A DNA stretch of 7,789 bases from Bacteroidia bacterium (lineage in GTDB: Bacteria > Bacteroidota > Bacteroidia > AKYH767-A > OLB10), in assembly GCA_025450095.1 (NCBI GenBank), contig JANWID010000088.1, forward strand, positions 1 to 7,789. The letters are read 5' to 3'. The notes beneath the pieces were generated by a model, which saw only the letters and a program-made list of their open reading frames with translations, was not told the origin of the DNA and did no database searches. Positions within the stretch are counted from its first letter, which is position 1. Each line of letters starts with the position of its first letter. A program made the translations under genes and the position numbers. Below, piece after piece: positions 1 through 5,655 of this stretch.

Positions 1-12
1 GTTAAAAGCGTA

Positions 13-396
13 TTATTTAAATGTCACTCCCTGTTGTGTCATCCAGGGATGTATTTCATAAGAAAGCCTCCCGGATTTTACAGCGGGATCTTCCTCCACC
101 AGGCTTTTAACTTTTTCGACATCATCGGTGTTAAAAATTAGCAGTCCCCTCCAATAACCATTATCCAGAAAAGGTCCGGCAACATTCAGGTAACCGTTTT
201 CAGCCATTTGTGTAAGATGTTCCAGGTGTTGCTTTTGAATCGTTGCCAGTGTAGCGGAATCCTGGTCCAGCTTAATCCCCTTTTTAAGCATAACAAATGT
301 ATACGTTTTCATCTTTGGCTTTTCGGTTTCCTGAGCATGCAGTGAAACAGGTACCAGGAAACAAACAGCAAGGATAATTTTCAGAAAGCTACGCAT
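13..396 (-). CDS. Exported YCII-like (YciI-related) domain protein
   Basis: 127 aa. Residues 1-21 form a signal peptide: basic start MRSFLK, a hydrophobic core, and a likely signal peptidase I site after SLHA with Gln at +1. The mature part (about 29-120) reads like a YCII-related domain: an opening beta strand (TYTFVML), a helix with His57 and His60 leading into ENGYLNVAGPF, a strand WRGLLIFNT, and the closing EEDPAVKSGRLSYEIHPW, which matches the usual DPAxxxG...E..PW end of the family. YCII domains are small ferredoxin-like folds, often dimeric and mostly of unknown function. Exported versions with a signal peptide are known from family experience in Bacteroidota, but no substrate can be assigned. 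The gene is last in the minus-strand direction and separated from its upstream neighbour by terminator-like hairpins, so it is probably transcribed alone. The family call is by motif pattern only. Confidence 0.82.
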   Translation of the reverse strand: MRSFLKIILAVCFLVPVSLHAQETEKPKMKTYTFVMLKKGIKLDQDSATLATIQKQHLEHLTQMAENGYLNVAGPFLDNGYWRGLLIFNTDDVEKVKSLVEEDPAVKSGRLSYEIHPWMTQQGVTFK

Positions 397-410
397 CGTT
401 GATTTTTACC

Positions 411-418
411 CAAAATTA
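411..418 (-). promoter_or_regulatory. Possible -7 element (TAATTTTG) for the YCII-like gene
   Basis: On the minus strand this reads TAATTTTG, matching the Bacteroidota -7 consensus TAnnTTTG, and it ends 14 nt before the ATG at 396. No TTG or TTTG is seen at the expected -33 distance, where the upstream hairpin lies instead. The call therefore rests on one 8-mer in AT-rich DNA and is tentative. Confidence 0.35.
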
Positions 419-443
419 TAAAACCCGGCATAATAATACCGGG
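419..443 (-). terminator. Second terminator-like hairpin, weak
   Basis: The arms CCCGG (424-428) and CCGGG (439-443) enclose a 10-nt loop. On the minus strand the stem is followed by TTTTATAATTTT. The 5-bp stem alone is short, but it sits directly downstream of a stronger terminator on the same strand and could act as a backup. It could also be a stem upstream of the YCII-like gene's -7 element. Confidence 0.4.
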
Positions 444-457
444 CTAATGAAATGCGC

Positions 458-486
458 AAAAAAAAACCGGGCATATACCCGGTTTT
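458..486 (-). terminator. Intrinsic terminator of the 101-aa exported protein gene
   Basis: Perfect 9-bp inverted repeat: AAAACCGGG (463-471) and CCCGGTTTT (478-486) around a 6-nt loop. Read on the minus strand, the stem runs into nine consecutive T residues (458-466 on the complement). It begins about 20 nt past the TAA stop of the minus-strand gene at 506-811. This is a textbook rho-independent terminator placed correctly for that gene. Confidence 0.85.
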
Positions 487-505
487 CCTTACTTTTTTTT
501 AAATG

Positions 506-811
506 TTATCTTGGATCGGAGATCACGTTGTTTCCATCGTGCTTGCCGGAATAAACTCTAAGTTTTTCTTTTCTTTCCGGCTGAACCGCAAATGTACTTT
601 CTGATGTAGTTTCAGCTGGTGCTACAGCGCCATCATCAATAGTCACACTTTCTTTATTAGGTTCGGTTTCTTCGCCTGTTGTTGCTGCACTTTCCTCAGT
701 TACAGGTGGTGGCGTGGTTTGGGTTTGTTCGTTTCCCTGGGCGAGGGCACCTTCAGCATATAAGCCAAAACCTGCAAACGCGAACAGAAACATCAGTTTT
801 TTTGCTTTCAT
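506..811 (-). CDS. Small exported low-complexity protein, function unknown
   Basis: 101 aa. A clear signal peptide covers residues 1-24: MKAKK start, a Phe/Leu/Ala-rich core, and a likely cleavage site after GALA with Gln25 next. Residues 26-73 are of low complexity, rich in Thr, Glu, Pro, Ala and Ser and strongly acidic, so probably disordered. The last quarter (about 78-101) switches to a basic stretch with KEKLRVYSGKHDG and ends NNVISDPR. There are no cysteines, so it is neither a lipoprotein nor disulphide-bonded. I do not recognise a family. The gene is real in my judgement because it has its own good promoter (838-867), a strong terminator (458-486) and a clean export signal. It lies divergent from the ABC transporter operon, and a functional link to it is not shown. 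Confidence 0.75.
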   Translation of the reverse strand: MKAKKLMFLFAFAGFGLYAEGALAQGNEQTQTTPPPVTEESAATTGEETEPNKESVTIDDGAVAPAETTSESTFAVQPERKEKLRVYSGKHDGNNVISDPR

Positions 812-837
812 TTTCAGAAGTTAAATTTATAAGATTT

Positions 838-867
838 CAAAGATAATGATTTATTAATGCTTGTCAA
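838..867 (-). promoter_or_regulatory. Bacteroidota-type promoter for the 101-aa exported protein gene
   Basis: On the minus strand, TTG (865-867), part of TTGACA, is followed after exactly 19 nt by TATCTTTG (838-845). This agrees with the Bacteroidota sigma-ABfr promoter model (TTTG or TTG near -33, TAnnTTTG near -7, about 19 nt apart). The -7 element ends 26 nt before the ATG at 811, leaving a short AT-rich leader without a Shine-Dalgarno sequence. It is the best promoter match in the window. Confidence 0.72.
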
Positions 868-987
868 TAGTTTCTCCGGCCATAATCACACCATTTCTTA
901 CAATTTTCACGACCTTGTAGAAAATTAACTACCTGATCATGTAGCCAAATGAATATCATGCAATATCCAAGCTCTTTTACCCTTTCT

Positions 988-995
988 TAATTTTG
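988..995 (+). promoter_or_regulatory. Probable -7 element (TAATTTTG) for the ABC export operon
   Basis: TAATTTTG matches TAnnTTTG and ends 10 nt before the ATG of the ATPase gene, so the transcript would have a very short leader or be nearly leaderless. No TTG is visible at the matching -33 distance (around 963-971), so the assignment is moderate. A 7-bp inverted repeat further upstream (AATTTTC 902-908 with GAAAATT 920-926) could be an operator but is weak evidence. Confidence 0.42.
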
Positions 996-1005
996 TAGCA
1001 ACCAT

Positions 1006-1695
1006 ATGATCACTCTTAAAAATATCCATAAATCTTACCAGGTCGGTAAAAACCGGCTGCACGTGCTCCGGGGCGTTGAAATGGCGGTGGAGTCCGGCGA
1101 ATTTGTCGCTATTATGGGTTCTTCCGGATCCGGGAAATCTACACTGCTCAATATACTGGGGATCCTCGATGACTACGACGTTGGAGACTATTTTCTCGGA
1201 GGTACACTCATTAAAAACCTCTCCCAGAAAAAAGCTGCCCAATACCGCAATCAGTTTATCGGGTTTGTTTTCCAGTCATTCAACCTGCTTTCATTCAAAA
1301 ACGCTCTTGAAAATGTATCGCTACCGCTTTATTACCAGGGAGTTAAGCGAAAAGAACGGAATCGTATTGCAATGGAATACCTGGAACGGGTTGGGATAAA
1401 GGACTGGGCTGAGCACCTTCCATCGGAGCTGAGCGGAGGACAAAAGCAACGTGTAGCCATAGCGAGGGCATTGATATCGAAACCGAAGATGATCCTGGCT
1501 GATGAGCCTACCGGAGCCCTCGATTCAATAACGTCGATGGAAGTAATGCAGTTGTTCAAGGAGGTTAATCGTGAAGGTATGACGATGATAGTTGTTACTC
1601 ACGAAAAAGATATCGCAGCTATTACCGATCGTATCATCCGGATTAAAGACGGTTTGATCGTTAATGAATCGGAGTTAGAAATGAAAGCAGTTTAA
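1006..1695 (+). CDS. ABC transporter ATP-binding protein, MacB/LolD-type
   Basis: 229 aa, the normal size for a stand-alone ATPase of this family. It is a cytoplasmic subunit that hydrolyses ATP to drive the FtsX-type permeases encoded next to it. All motifs are intact: Walker [10 protein letters not shown] (38-46), Q-loop Gln90 in FVFQSFNLL, signature LSGGQKQR (142-149), Walker B MILADE with Asp166 and catalytic Glu167, D-loop ALD (171-173), and switch His199 in VVTHEKD. The phrase [11 protein letters not shown] and the partner genes place it with the MacB/LolD/FtsE branch rather than with importer ATPases. It is first in the operon, with 10 nt to the next gene, and starts just after a TAATTTTG element. 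The ATG at 1006 gives the canonical family N-terminus ([14 protein letters not shown]). The ATPase domain is separate, not fused to a permease as in enterobacterial MacB. Confidence 0.95.
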   Translation: MITLKNIHKSYQVGKNRLHVLRGVEMAVESGEFVAIMGSSGSGKSTLLNILGILDDYDVGDYFLGGTLIKNLSQKKAAQYRNQFIGFVFQSFNLLSFKNALENVSLPLYYQGVKRKERNRIAMEYLERVGIKDWAEHLPSELSGGQKQRVAIARALISKPKMILADEPTGALDSITSMEVMQLFKEVNREGMTMIVVTHEKDIAAITDRIIRIKDGLIVNESELEMKAV

Positions 1696-1705
1696 ATACG
1701 GAGCC

Positions 1706-2941
1706 ATGTTCGATCTTGATAAGTGGCAGGAAATATTCAACACCATCAGTAAAAATAAGCTGAGGACAATTCTCACCGGTTTCAGCGTGGCGTGGGGAAT
1801 TTTTATGTTGATTATTTTACTCGGTTCCGGATACGGATTAGAAAACGGAGTGAAAAACCAATTCCGTTCGGCAGCCACGAACTCCATCTTCGTCAGGGGA
1901 GGCTCTACTTCTATAGCATATGGTGGTTTCCAACCCGGACGCAACATCCAGCTTAAGAACAGCGATTATGAATCGATCAAATCATCGTATCCGCAAATCG
2001 ATCACATCACATCACGTTTTTTCATACGGGGTGCCGTGAATACTTCCTATAAAAATAAATTCGGTGCTTTTGAAGTACGTTCGGTACATCCCGATCACGC
2101 GTATCTTGAAAATACAATCATTCACGCCGGTCGATATATCAGTAATTCCGACCTGGAGGAATACAAAAAAGTAACTTGCATCGGTACGCTGGTTAAAGAA
2201 CAATTGTTTGGTGCGGATGAAGATCCCATTGGAAAATATATCAAGGTGAATGGAATCGCATTCCAGGTGGTTGGTGTATTCCAGGATGAAGAAGGTGATT
2301 ATGAAAACCGCTTATTATATCTGCCTATCACAACTGCGCAAAAAGCTTTCAACGGAAATGAAAATATCCGCCAGGTATTGTTCACCACAGGTAATGCAAC
2401 TGTGGAAGAATCGAAACAAATGGTAGATGAAATTACTGCCACACTTGCACAGAAACACAAATTTGATAAAACCGACAGCAAAGCTCTTTCCATCTGGAAC
2501 AATTACGAAGAATATAAAAAGATGCTGAGCATGATGGCGAACATCCGGATGTTCATCTGGGTGATCGGAATCGGAACCATTATCGCGGGAATAGTTGGCG
2601 TAAGCAACATCATGATGATTGTTGTTAAGGAGCGCACCAAAGAAATTGGTGTGCGAAAAGCACTTGGGGCAACACCCGGTTCCATTGTTGGTCTGATCAT
2701 CCAGGAATCAATATTCATTACCGCAGTTGCAGGTTATTTCGGACTGATTGCAGGTGTAGGTTTGCTGGAACTGGTTTCAACCAATATGCCCCAGAGTGAT
2801 TTCTTCGACAGCCCGGAAGTGAATCTCGGAGTGGCCATATCCGCAACCATGGTACTGATCATTGCAGGAACAATCGCTGGATTTATACCGGCAAGAAAAG
2901 CAAGTAGAATTAACCCCGTTGTTGCATTACGTGATGAGTAG
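1706..2941 (+). CDS. ABC transporter permease, FtsX/MacB family (first of pair)
   Basis: 411 aa inner-membrane subunit of a mechanotransmission-type ABC exporter. The layout is that of MacB-like permeases: an amphipathic N-terminus MFDLDKWQEI, TM1 (about 21-43), a large periplasmic MacB core domain (about 45-280), TM2 (about 283-307), TM3 (about 328-357), TM4 (about 376-393) and a short tail ending INPVVALRDE. The cytoplasmic segment after TM2, KERTKEIGVRKALGA (308-322), is the family hallmark and includes the coupling helix that contacts the ATPase. The start is 10 nt past the ATPase stop. A GGAG at 1700-1703 lies too close to the ATG to be a good ribosome site. Its paralogue follows at 3181; the pair probably forms a heterodimer, though each could also pair with itself. 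Substrate is unknown; relatives export peptides, lipids, lipoproteins or antimicrobials. Confidence 0.93.
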   Translation: MFDLDKWQEIFNTISKNKLRTILTGFSVAWGIFMLIILLGSGYGLENGVKNQFRSAATNSIFVRGGSTSIAYGGFQPGRNIQLKNSDYESIKSSYPQIDHITSRFFIRGAVNTSYKNKFGAFEVRSVHPDHAYLENTIIHAGRYISNSDLEEYKKVTCIGTLVKEQLFGADEDPIGKYIKVNGIAFQVVGVFQDEEGDYENRLLYLPITTAQKAFNGNENIRQVLFTTGNATVEESKQMVDEITATLAQKHKFDKTDSKALSIWNNYEEYKKMLSMMANIRMFIWVIGIGTIIAGIVGVSNIMMIVVKERTKEIGVRKALGATPGSIVGLIIQESIFITAVAGYFGLIAGVGLLELVSTNMPQSDFFDSPEVNLGVAISATMVLIIAGTIAGFIPARKASRINPVVALRDE

Positions 2942-2942
2942 A

Positions 2943-3124
2943 GGTACGGATTATAGATTCTATATATACACGGAACGCCTGCCTGCCGTCTGCTATCTGG
3001 ATGTTTATAGATAAGATAAAATATGTTGATTCCAATAATAATTAATATTTAACAGACAGCAGGCAGGGATGGGTACGGATTACAGATTCAGGTCGAAACG
3101 GAATCGGATGTACGGATTACAGAT
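2943..3124 (+). repeat. Direct repeats of GTACGGATTAYAGAT (three copies)
   Basis: GGTACGGATTATAGATTC at 2943-2960 recurs with one mismatch (17 of 18) at 3072-3089, and a shorter copy GTACGGATTACAGAT stands at 3110-3124. The first two copies bracket the inverted repeat at 2978-3067. The repeats begin 2 nt after the stop of the first permease. They do not translate into anything recognisable and carry no promoter match. They look like dispersed intergenic repeat DNA, but copies elsewhere in the genome cannot be checked here. Confidence 0.8.
2978..3067. repeat. Inverted repeat with 15-bp arms, 60-nt AT-rich spacer
   Basis: CCTGCCTGCCGTCTG (2978-2992) pairs with CAGACAGCAGGCAGG (3053-3067), 14 of 15 positions complementary, across a 60-nt AT-rich spacer that holds a smaller 5-bp hairpin (2994-2998 with 3009-3013). 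The GC-rich arms stand out from the surrounding AT-rich DNA. In the operon mRNA this would fold into a long stem-loop between the two permease genes. No T-tract follows, so it is not an intrinsic terminator. It might be a non-coding mobile or REP/MITE-like element, or an mRNA-processing or stabilising structure. Confidence 0.75.
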
Positions 3125-3151
3125 GAAAAAGATCTACCTCATTAACACATT

Positions 3152-3175
3152 ACCAAATAACCAAATCACCAAATT
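3152..3175 (+). repeat. Tandem 8-bp repeat (ACCAAATN x3)
   Basis: ACCAAAT occurs at 3152, 3160 and 3168 with an exact 8-nt period, the eighth base varying (A, C, T). It ends 5 nt before the ATG of the second permease, so it forms the leader just ahead of that gene. Changes in copy number could alter translation spacing, but three units is short and chance in AT-rich DNA is possible. Confidence 0.6.
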
Positions 3176-3180
3176 AATAA

Positions 3181-4437
3181 ATGTTTGACCGCGACCGCTG
3201 GCAGGAAATATACAGCACACTCAGCAAAAACAAAATGCGTACGTTCCTCACTGCATTTGGAGTATTCTGGGTAATTTTCATGCTCATCATTATGCTTGGG
3301 TCCGGGAATGGTTTGAAGTATTGCGTTACGGAAGGTTTCAAGGATTTTGCAACCAACAGTTTTTTCACATGGACACAGCGCACCAGTGTCGCCTATAAAG
3401 GATTCCGCCAGGGAAGGAATTTCAATTATAATAATTCCGACATTCAGGCTATCCGTGAGAGTGTTCCGGAAGCAGCTATTATAGCTCCCCGGAATCAATT
3501 GGGAAATTATGGTGGGAATAATAATGTGAATTACGGTCTCAAAACAGGTTCCTTTTCCATATATGGAGATTATCCCGAAATTTTTGAAATACAGAGTTAT
3601 TCTATTACGGAAGGTCGTGTGCTGAACAAGATCGACGAAAACGAAAGAAGAAAAGTTGCCGTGATCGGTCCTATGGTTAAGAAAGTTCTTTTCGGTGATT
3701 CACTTTCTCCGCTTGGTAAAAACATTGAAGTCAATGGTGTGTTTTTCCAGGTTGTCGGTGTATTTAAAAGTGCTCAAAGCAGCGATCGCGGTGAAGAAGA
3801 TGCCAGCACCATTTTTATTCCGTTCGGCACATTCCAGAGCGCATTCAACTACGGTGATGTGGTTGGCTGGTTTGCCATCACATCAAAGCCGGGATACAAA
3901 GCTTCGGATGTAGAGGACAAAGTAATTGCCTTACTCAAGGAACGGCATTCTATTGCACCGGATGACCGGCAGGCAATAGGTCATTTTAACCTTGAAAAAG
4001 AATTTGACAAGATGAACGGATTATTTTTCGGAATTCAGATGCTGGTTTGGGTTGTAGGAATCGGAACTCTATTCGCGGGTGTTATCGGTGTGAGTAATAT
4101 TATGCTGATCATCATCAAGGAACGGACTAATGAAATCGGAATCAGAAGAGCAATTGGTGCTCAGCCTGGTGATATCATACTCCAGATTATGATGGAATCG
4201 GTAGTACTTACTACCTTGGCAGGTTATATCGGTCTTGTACTCGGTGTAGGTCTGCTCGAGCTCATTGCATCATCCATTGATCCCAGTGAGGGAGGTATGT
4301 TCCTGAATCCGGAAGTGGATCTGGGTATTGCATTAAAAGCACTTGTTATATTGATATTTTGCGGAGCTTTGGCCGGGCTTATTCCCGCATTTCGGGCATT
4401 GAAAATAAAACCAATTGAAGCTTTGCGAAGCGAATAA
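3181..4437 (+). CDS. ABC transporter permease, FtsX/MacB family (second of pair)
   Basis: 418 aa, with the same architecture as the preceding gene: N-terminus MFDRDRWQEI, TM1 (about 21-43), periplasmic MacB core (about 45-284), TM2 (about 288-312), coupling segment KERTNEIGIRRAIGA (313-327), TM3 (about 335-360), TM4 (about 383-403), and an end IKPIEALRSE. By eye, 32 of the first 45 residues are identical to the first permease and the coupling segment is nearly so, whereas the periplasmic parts diverge. This points to tandem duplication followed by specialisation, with the ATPase contact conserved. An in-frame TAA directly before the ATG fixes the start. The adaptor gene begins 15 nt downstream, so those two are surely co-transcribed. 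The 239-nt gap upstream has no promoter match, so readthrough from the ATPase gene is the likely source of transcript. Confidence 0.93.
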   Translation: MFDRDRWQEIYSTLSKNKMRTFLTAFGVFWVIFMLIIMLGSGNGLKYCVTEGFKDFATNSFFTWTQRTSVAYKGFRQGRNFNYNNSDIQAIRESVPEAAIIAPRNQLGNYGGNNNVNYGLKTGSFSIYGDYPEIFEIQSYSITEGRVLNKIDENERRKVAVIGPMVKKVLFGDSLSPLGKNIEVNGVFFQVVGVFKSAQSSDRGEEDASTIFIPFGTFQSAFNYGDVVGWFAITSKPGYKASDVEDKVIALLKERHSIAPDDRQAIGHFNLEKEFDKMNGLFFGIQMLVWVVGIGTLFAGVIGVSNIMLIIIKERTNEIGIRRAIGAQPGDIILQIMMESVVLTTLAGYIGLVLGVGLLELIASSIDPSEGGMFLNPEVDLGIALKALVILIFCGALAGLIPAFRALKIKPIEALRSE

Positions 4438-4452
4438 CTTCTTACCAAACTT

Positions 4453-5562
4453 ATGAAAAAAATTCTCAAAATTGTTTTTGGAGTTGCACTGGTATTCCTG
4501 TTCGGATGGACCCTGTATTTCCTTTATCAAAAATCGGAAGCTAAACCGGTAGTTTATAAAACCGAAAAACCTTTAGTAACAAATATCATTAAGAAAACTG
4601 TCGCGACAGGATCGGTGGTGCCGCGGAAAGAGATTGCGATCAAAGCCAAAGTATCGGGCATTGTAGATCACATTTTTGTGGAAGCAGGAAAGTTTGTAAA
4701 AAACGGTGATGTCATTGCCCGTGTTAAGATCATACCGGATATGGTAAATCTCAACAATGCCGAAAGCCGTGTGAACCGTGGAAAGATCGCATATGAAAAT
4801 GCGAAGCGTGATTTTGAAAGAAGCAAACAGCTTTACGATCAAAAAGTAATTCCTGAAACTGATTTCCAGATGGCGCAGCTGAATTTTCGCACTGCCGAAG
4901 AAGAGCTCGAAGCTTCCGAAAACAACCTTGCCCTGATCAAGGAAGGATCGAACAAGAAAATGGGTAACATCACCAATACACTGGTGCGTTCCACCATTAC
5001 AGGCATGGTGCTGGATGTTCCGGTGAAAGAAGGTAACTCGGTTATCGAGAGTAATACTTTCAATGAGGGAACTACTATTGCATCAGTTGCCGATATGGGA
5101 GAAATGATTTTTGAAGGAAAAGTGGATGAGTCGGAAGTTGGTAAAATTAAACCGGGAATGGACCTGATCCTTAAAATAGGAGCCATTGAAAATAAAGAAT
5201 TTGAAGCACGGCTCGAGTACATCGCACCGAAAGGAGTTGAAGAAAACGGCGCCATCCAGTTCCAGATCAAAGCCGCTGTTACACTCAGCAAGGACTATTT
5301 TATCAGAGCAGGCTATAGTGCCAATGCGGATATTGTACTGGATCGTCGCGACAGCGTTCTGGCAATAAAGGAAAGCCTGCTCACTATTTCAGGAGATTCA
5401 ACATACGTGGAAGTAGAAACCGGGCCGCAGAAATTTGAGAAAAGGCTGATCAAAACGGGATTATCCGACGGAATAAATATCGAAATCAAGGAAGGCATTA
5501 AGATGGAAGATAAGCTGAAAGGTCTTCCTGAAGCCGAAGTTCACATGATGCGTGAAGGATAA
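4453..5562 (+). CDS. Periplasmic adaptor (HlyD/MacA-type membrane fusion protein)
   Basis: 369 aa. It would bridge the inner-membrane ABC permeases to an outer-membrane channel. Domains in order: membrane anchor (about 5-24), then the first half of the barrel-sandwich (lipoyl-like) domain (48-92, including ATGSVVPRKEIAIKAKVSG and VEAGKFVKNGDVIARV). Next is an alpha-helical hairpin (about 96-165, heptad-like helices rich in Glu, Lys and Ala with the turn near QKVIPETD), then the second lipoyl half (about 176-205, STITGMVLDVPVKEGNSV). A beta-barrel (about 208-300, ending RAGYSANADIVLDRRD) and a membrane-proximal domain (about 300-360) follow. Length and order fit the RND/MacA adaptor family. 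With its ABC neighbours MacA is the closest model, as opposed to AcrA-type RND partners. The helical hairpin is the part expected to meet a TolC-like protein, but no such gene is in the window. It appears to be the last gene of the operon; only a T-run (5587-5593) without a stable stem follows. Confidence 0.92.
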   Translation: MKKILKIVFGVALVFLFGWTLYFLYQKSEAKPVVYKTEKPLVTNIIKKTVATGSVVPRKEIAIKAKVSGIVDHIFVEAGKFVKNGDVIARVKIIPDMVNLNNAESRVNRGKIAYENAKRDFERSKQLYDQKVIPETDFQMAQLNFRTAEEELEASENNLALIKEGSNKKMGNITNTLVRSTITGMVLDVPVKEGNSVIESNTFNEGTTIASVADMGEMIFEGKVDESEVGKIKPGMDLILKIGAIENKEFEARLEYIAPKGVEENGAIQFQIKAAVTLSKDYFIRAGYSANADIVLDRRDSVLAIKESLLTISGDSTYVEVETGPQKFEKRLIKTGLSDGINIEIKEGIKMEDKLKGLPEAEVHMMREG

Positions 5563-5622
5563 CGGATCGCTTTAATCAAATTGCTGTTTTTTTAACAAAC
5601 TATTTCCGGATTGAATTTTTAT

Positions 5623-5630
5623 TAGCTTTG
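5623..5630 (+). promoter_or_regulatory. Possible -7 element (TAGCTTTG) for the kelch/T9SS gene
   Basis: TAGCTTTG matches TAnnTTTG. It ends 6 nt before the first in-frame ATG (5637) and 24 nt before the second (5655). No TTG lies at the expected -33 distance (5597-5605). If the element is real, transcription would begin at about 5634-5638, which would favour the second ATG as the start. Confidence 0.4.
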
Positions 5631-5655
5631 GTATAAATGAAATCGATTTATACCA
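5629..5655. repeat. Perfect 10-bp inverted repeat over the kelch gene start
   Basis: TGGTATAAAT (5629-5638) and ATTTATACCA (5646-5655) are perfectly complementary around a 7-nt loop. The repeat starts at the end of the TAGCTTTG element and ends on the A of the ATG at 5655. It would bury the ATG at 5637 within a stem if transcribed, or could serve as a dyad operator overlapping the transcription start. It is AT-rich, so a protein-binding dyad is at least as plausible as an RNA hairpin. Confidence 0.6.

Noticed and set aside
937..1242. 101-residue minus-strand open frame overlapping the ATPase gene start
   Set aside because: Most of it is antisense to the conserved N-terminus and Walker A region of the ATPase. 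Only the part outside that gene (937-1005) is noted as a weak finding.
1076..1399. 107-residue plus-strand open frame inside the ATPase gene
   Set aside because: Out-of-frame shadow of the ATPase; the encoded sequence has no family features.
3152..3175. CRISPR-like array
   Set aside because: Units are only 8 bp, directly abutting and three in number, with no spacers and no cas genes nearby.
2942..3180. Complete insertion sequence
   Set aside because: The segment has no transposase or other reading frame of note; only short repeats are present.
3166..3498. 110-residue minus-strand open frame across the second permease start
   Set aside because: Antisense to a highly conserved permease N-terminus, with no recognisable protein pattern.
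1006..4437. Lipoprotein-release (LolCDE) system in place of a MacAB-like exporter
   Set aside because: The ATPase and permeases would fit either, but the co-transcribed HlyD/MacA-type adaptor argues for a tripartite exporter.
4839..5291. 150-residue open frame on the minus strand inside the adaptor gene
   Set aside because: Lies wholly within the well-supported adaptor CDS, has Ser/Ile-rich composition with no domain pattern, and is best read as an antisense shadow.
5563..5622. Intrinsic terminator after the adaptor gene
   Set aside because: A run of seven T residues (5587-5593) is present, but I find no stable stem directly before it.
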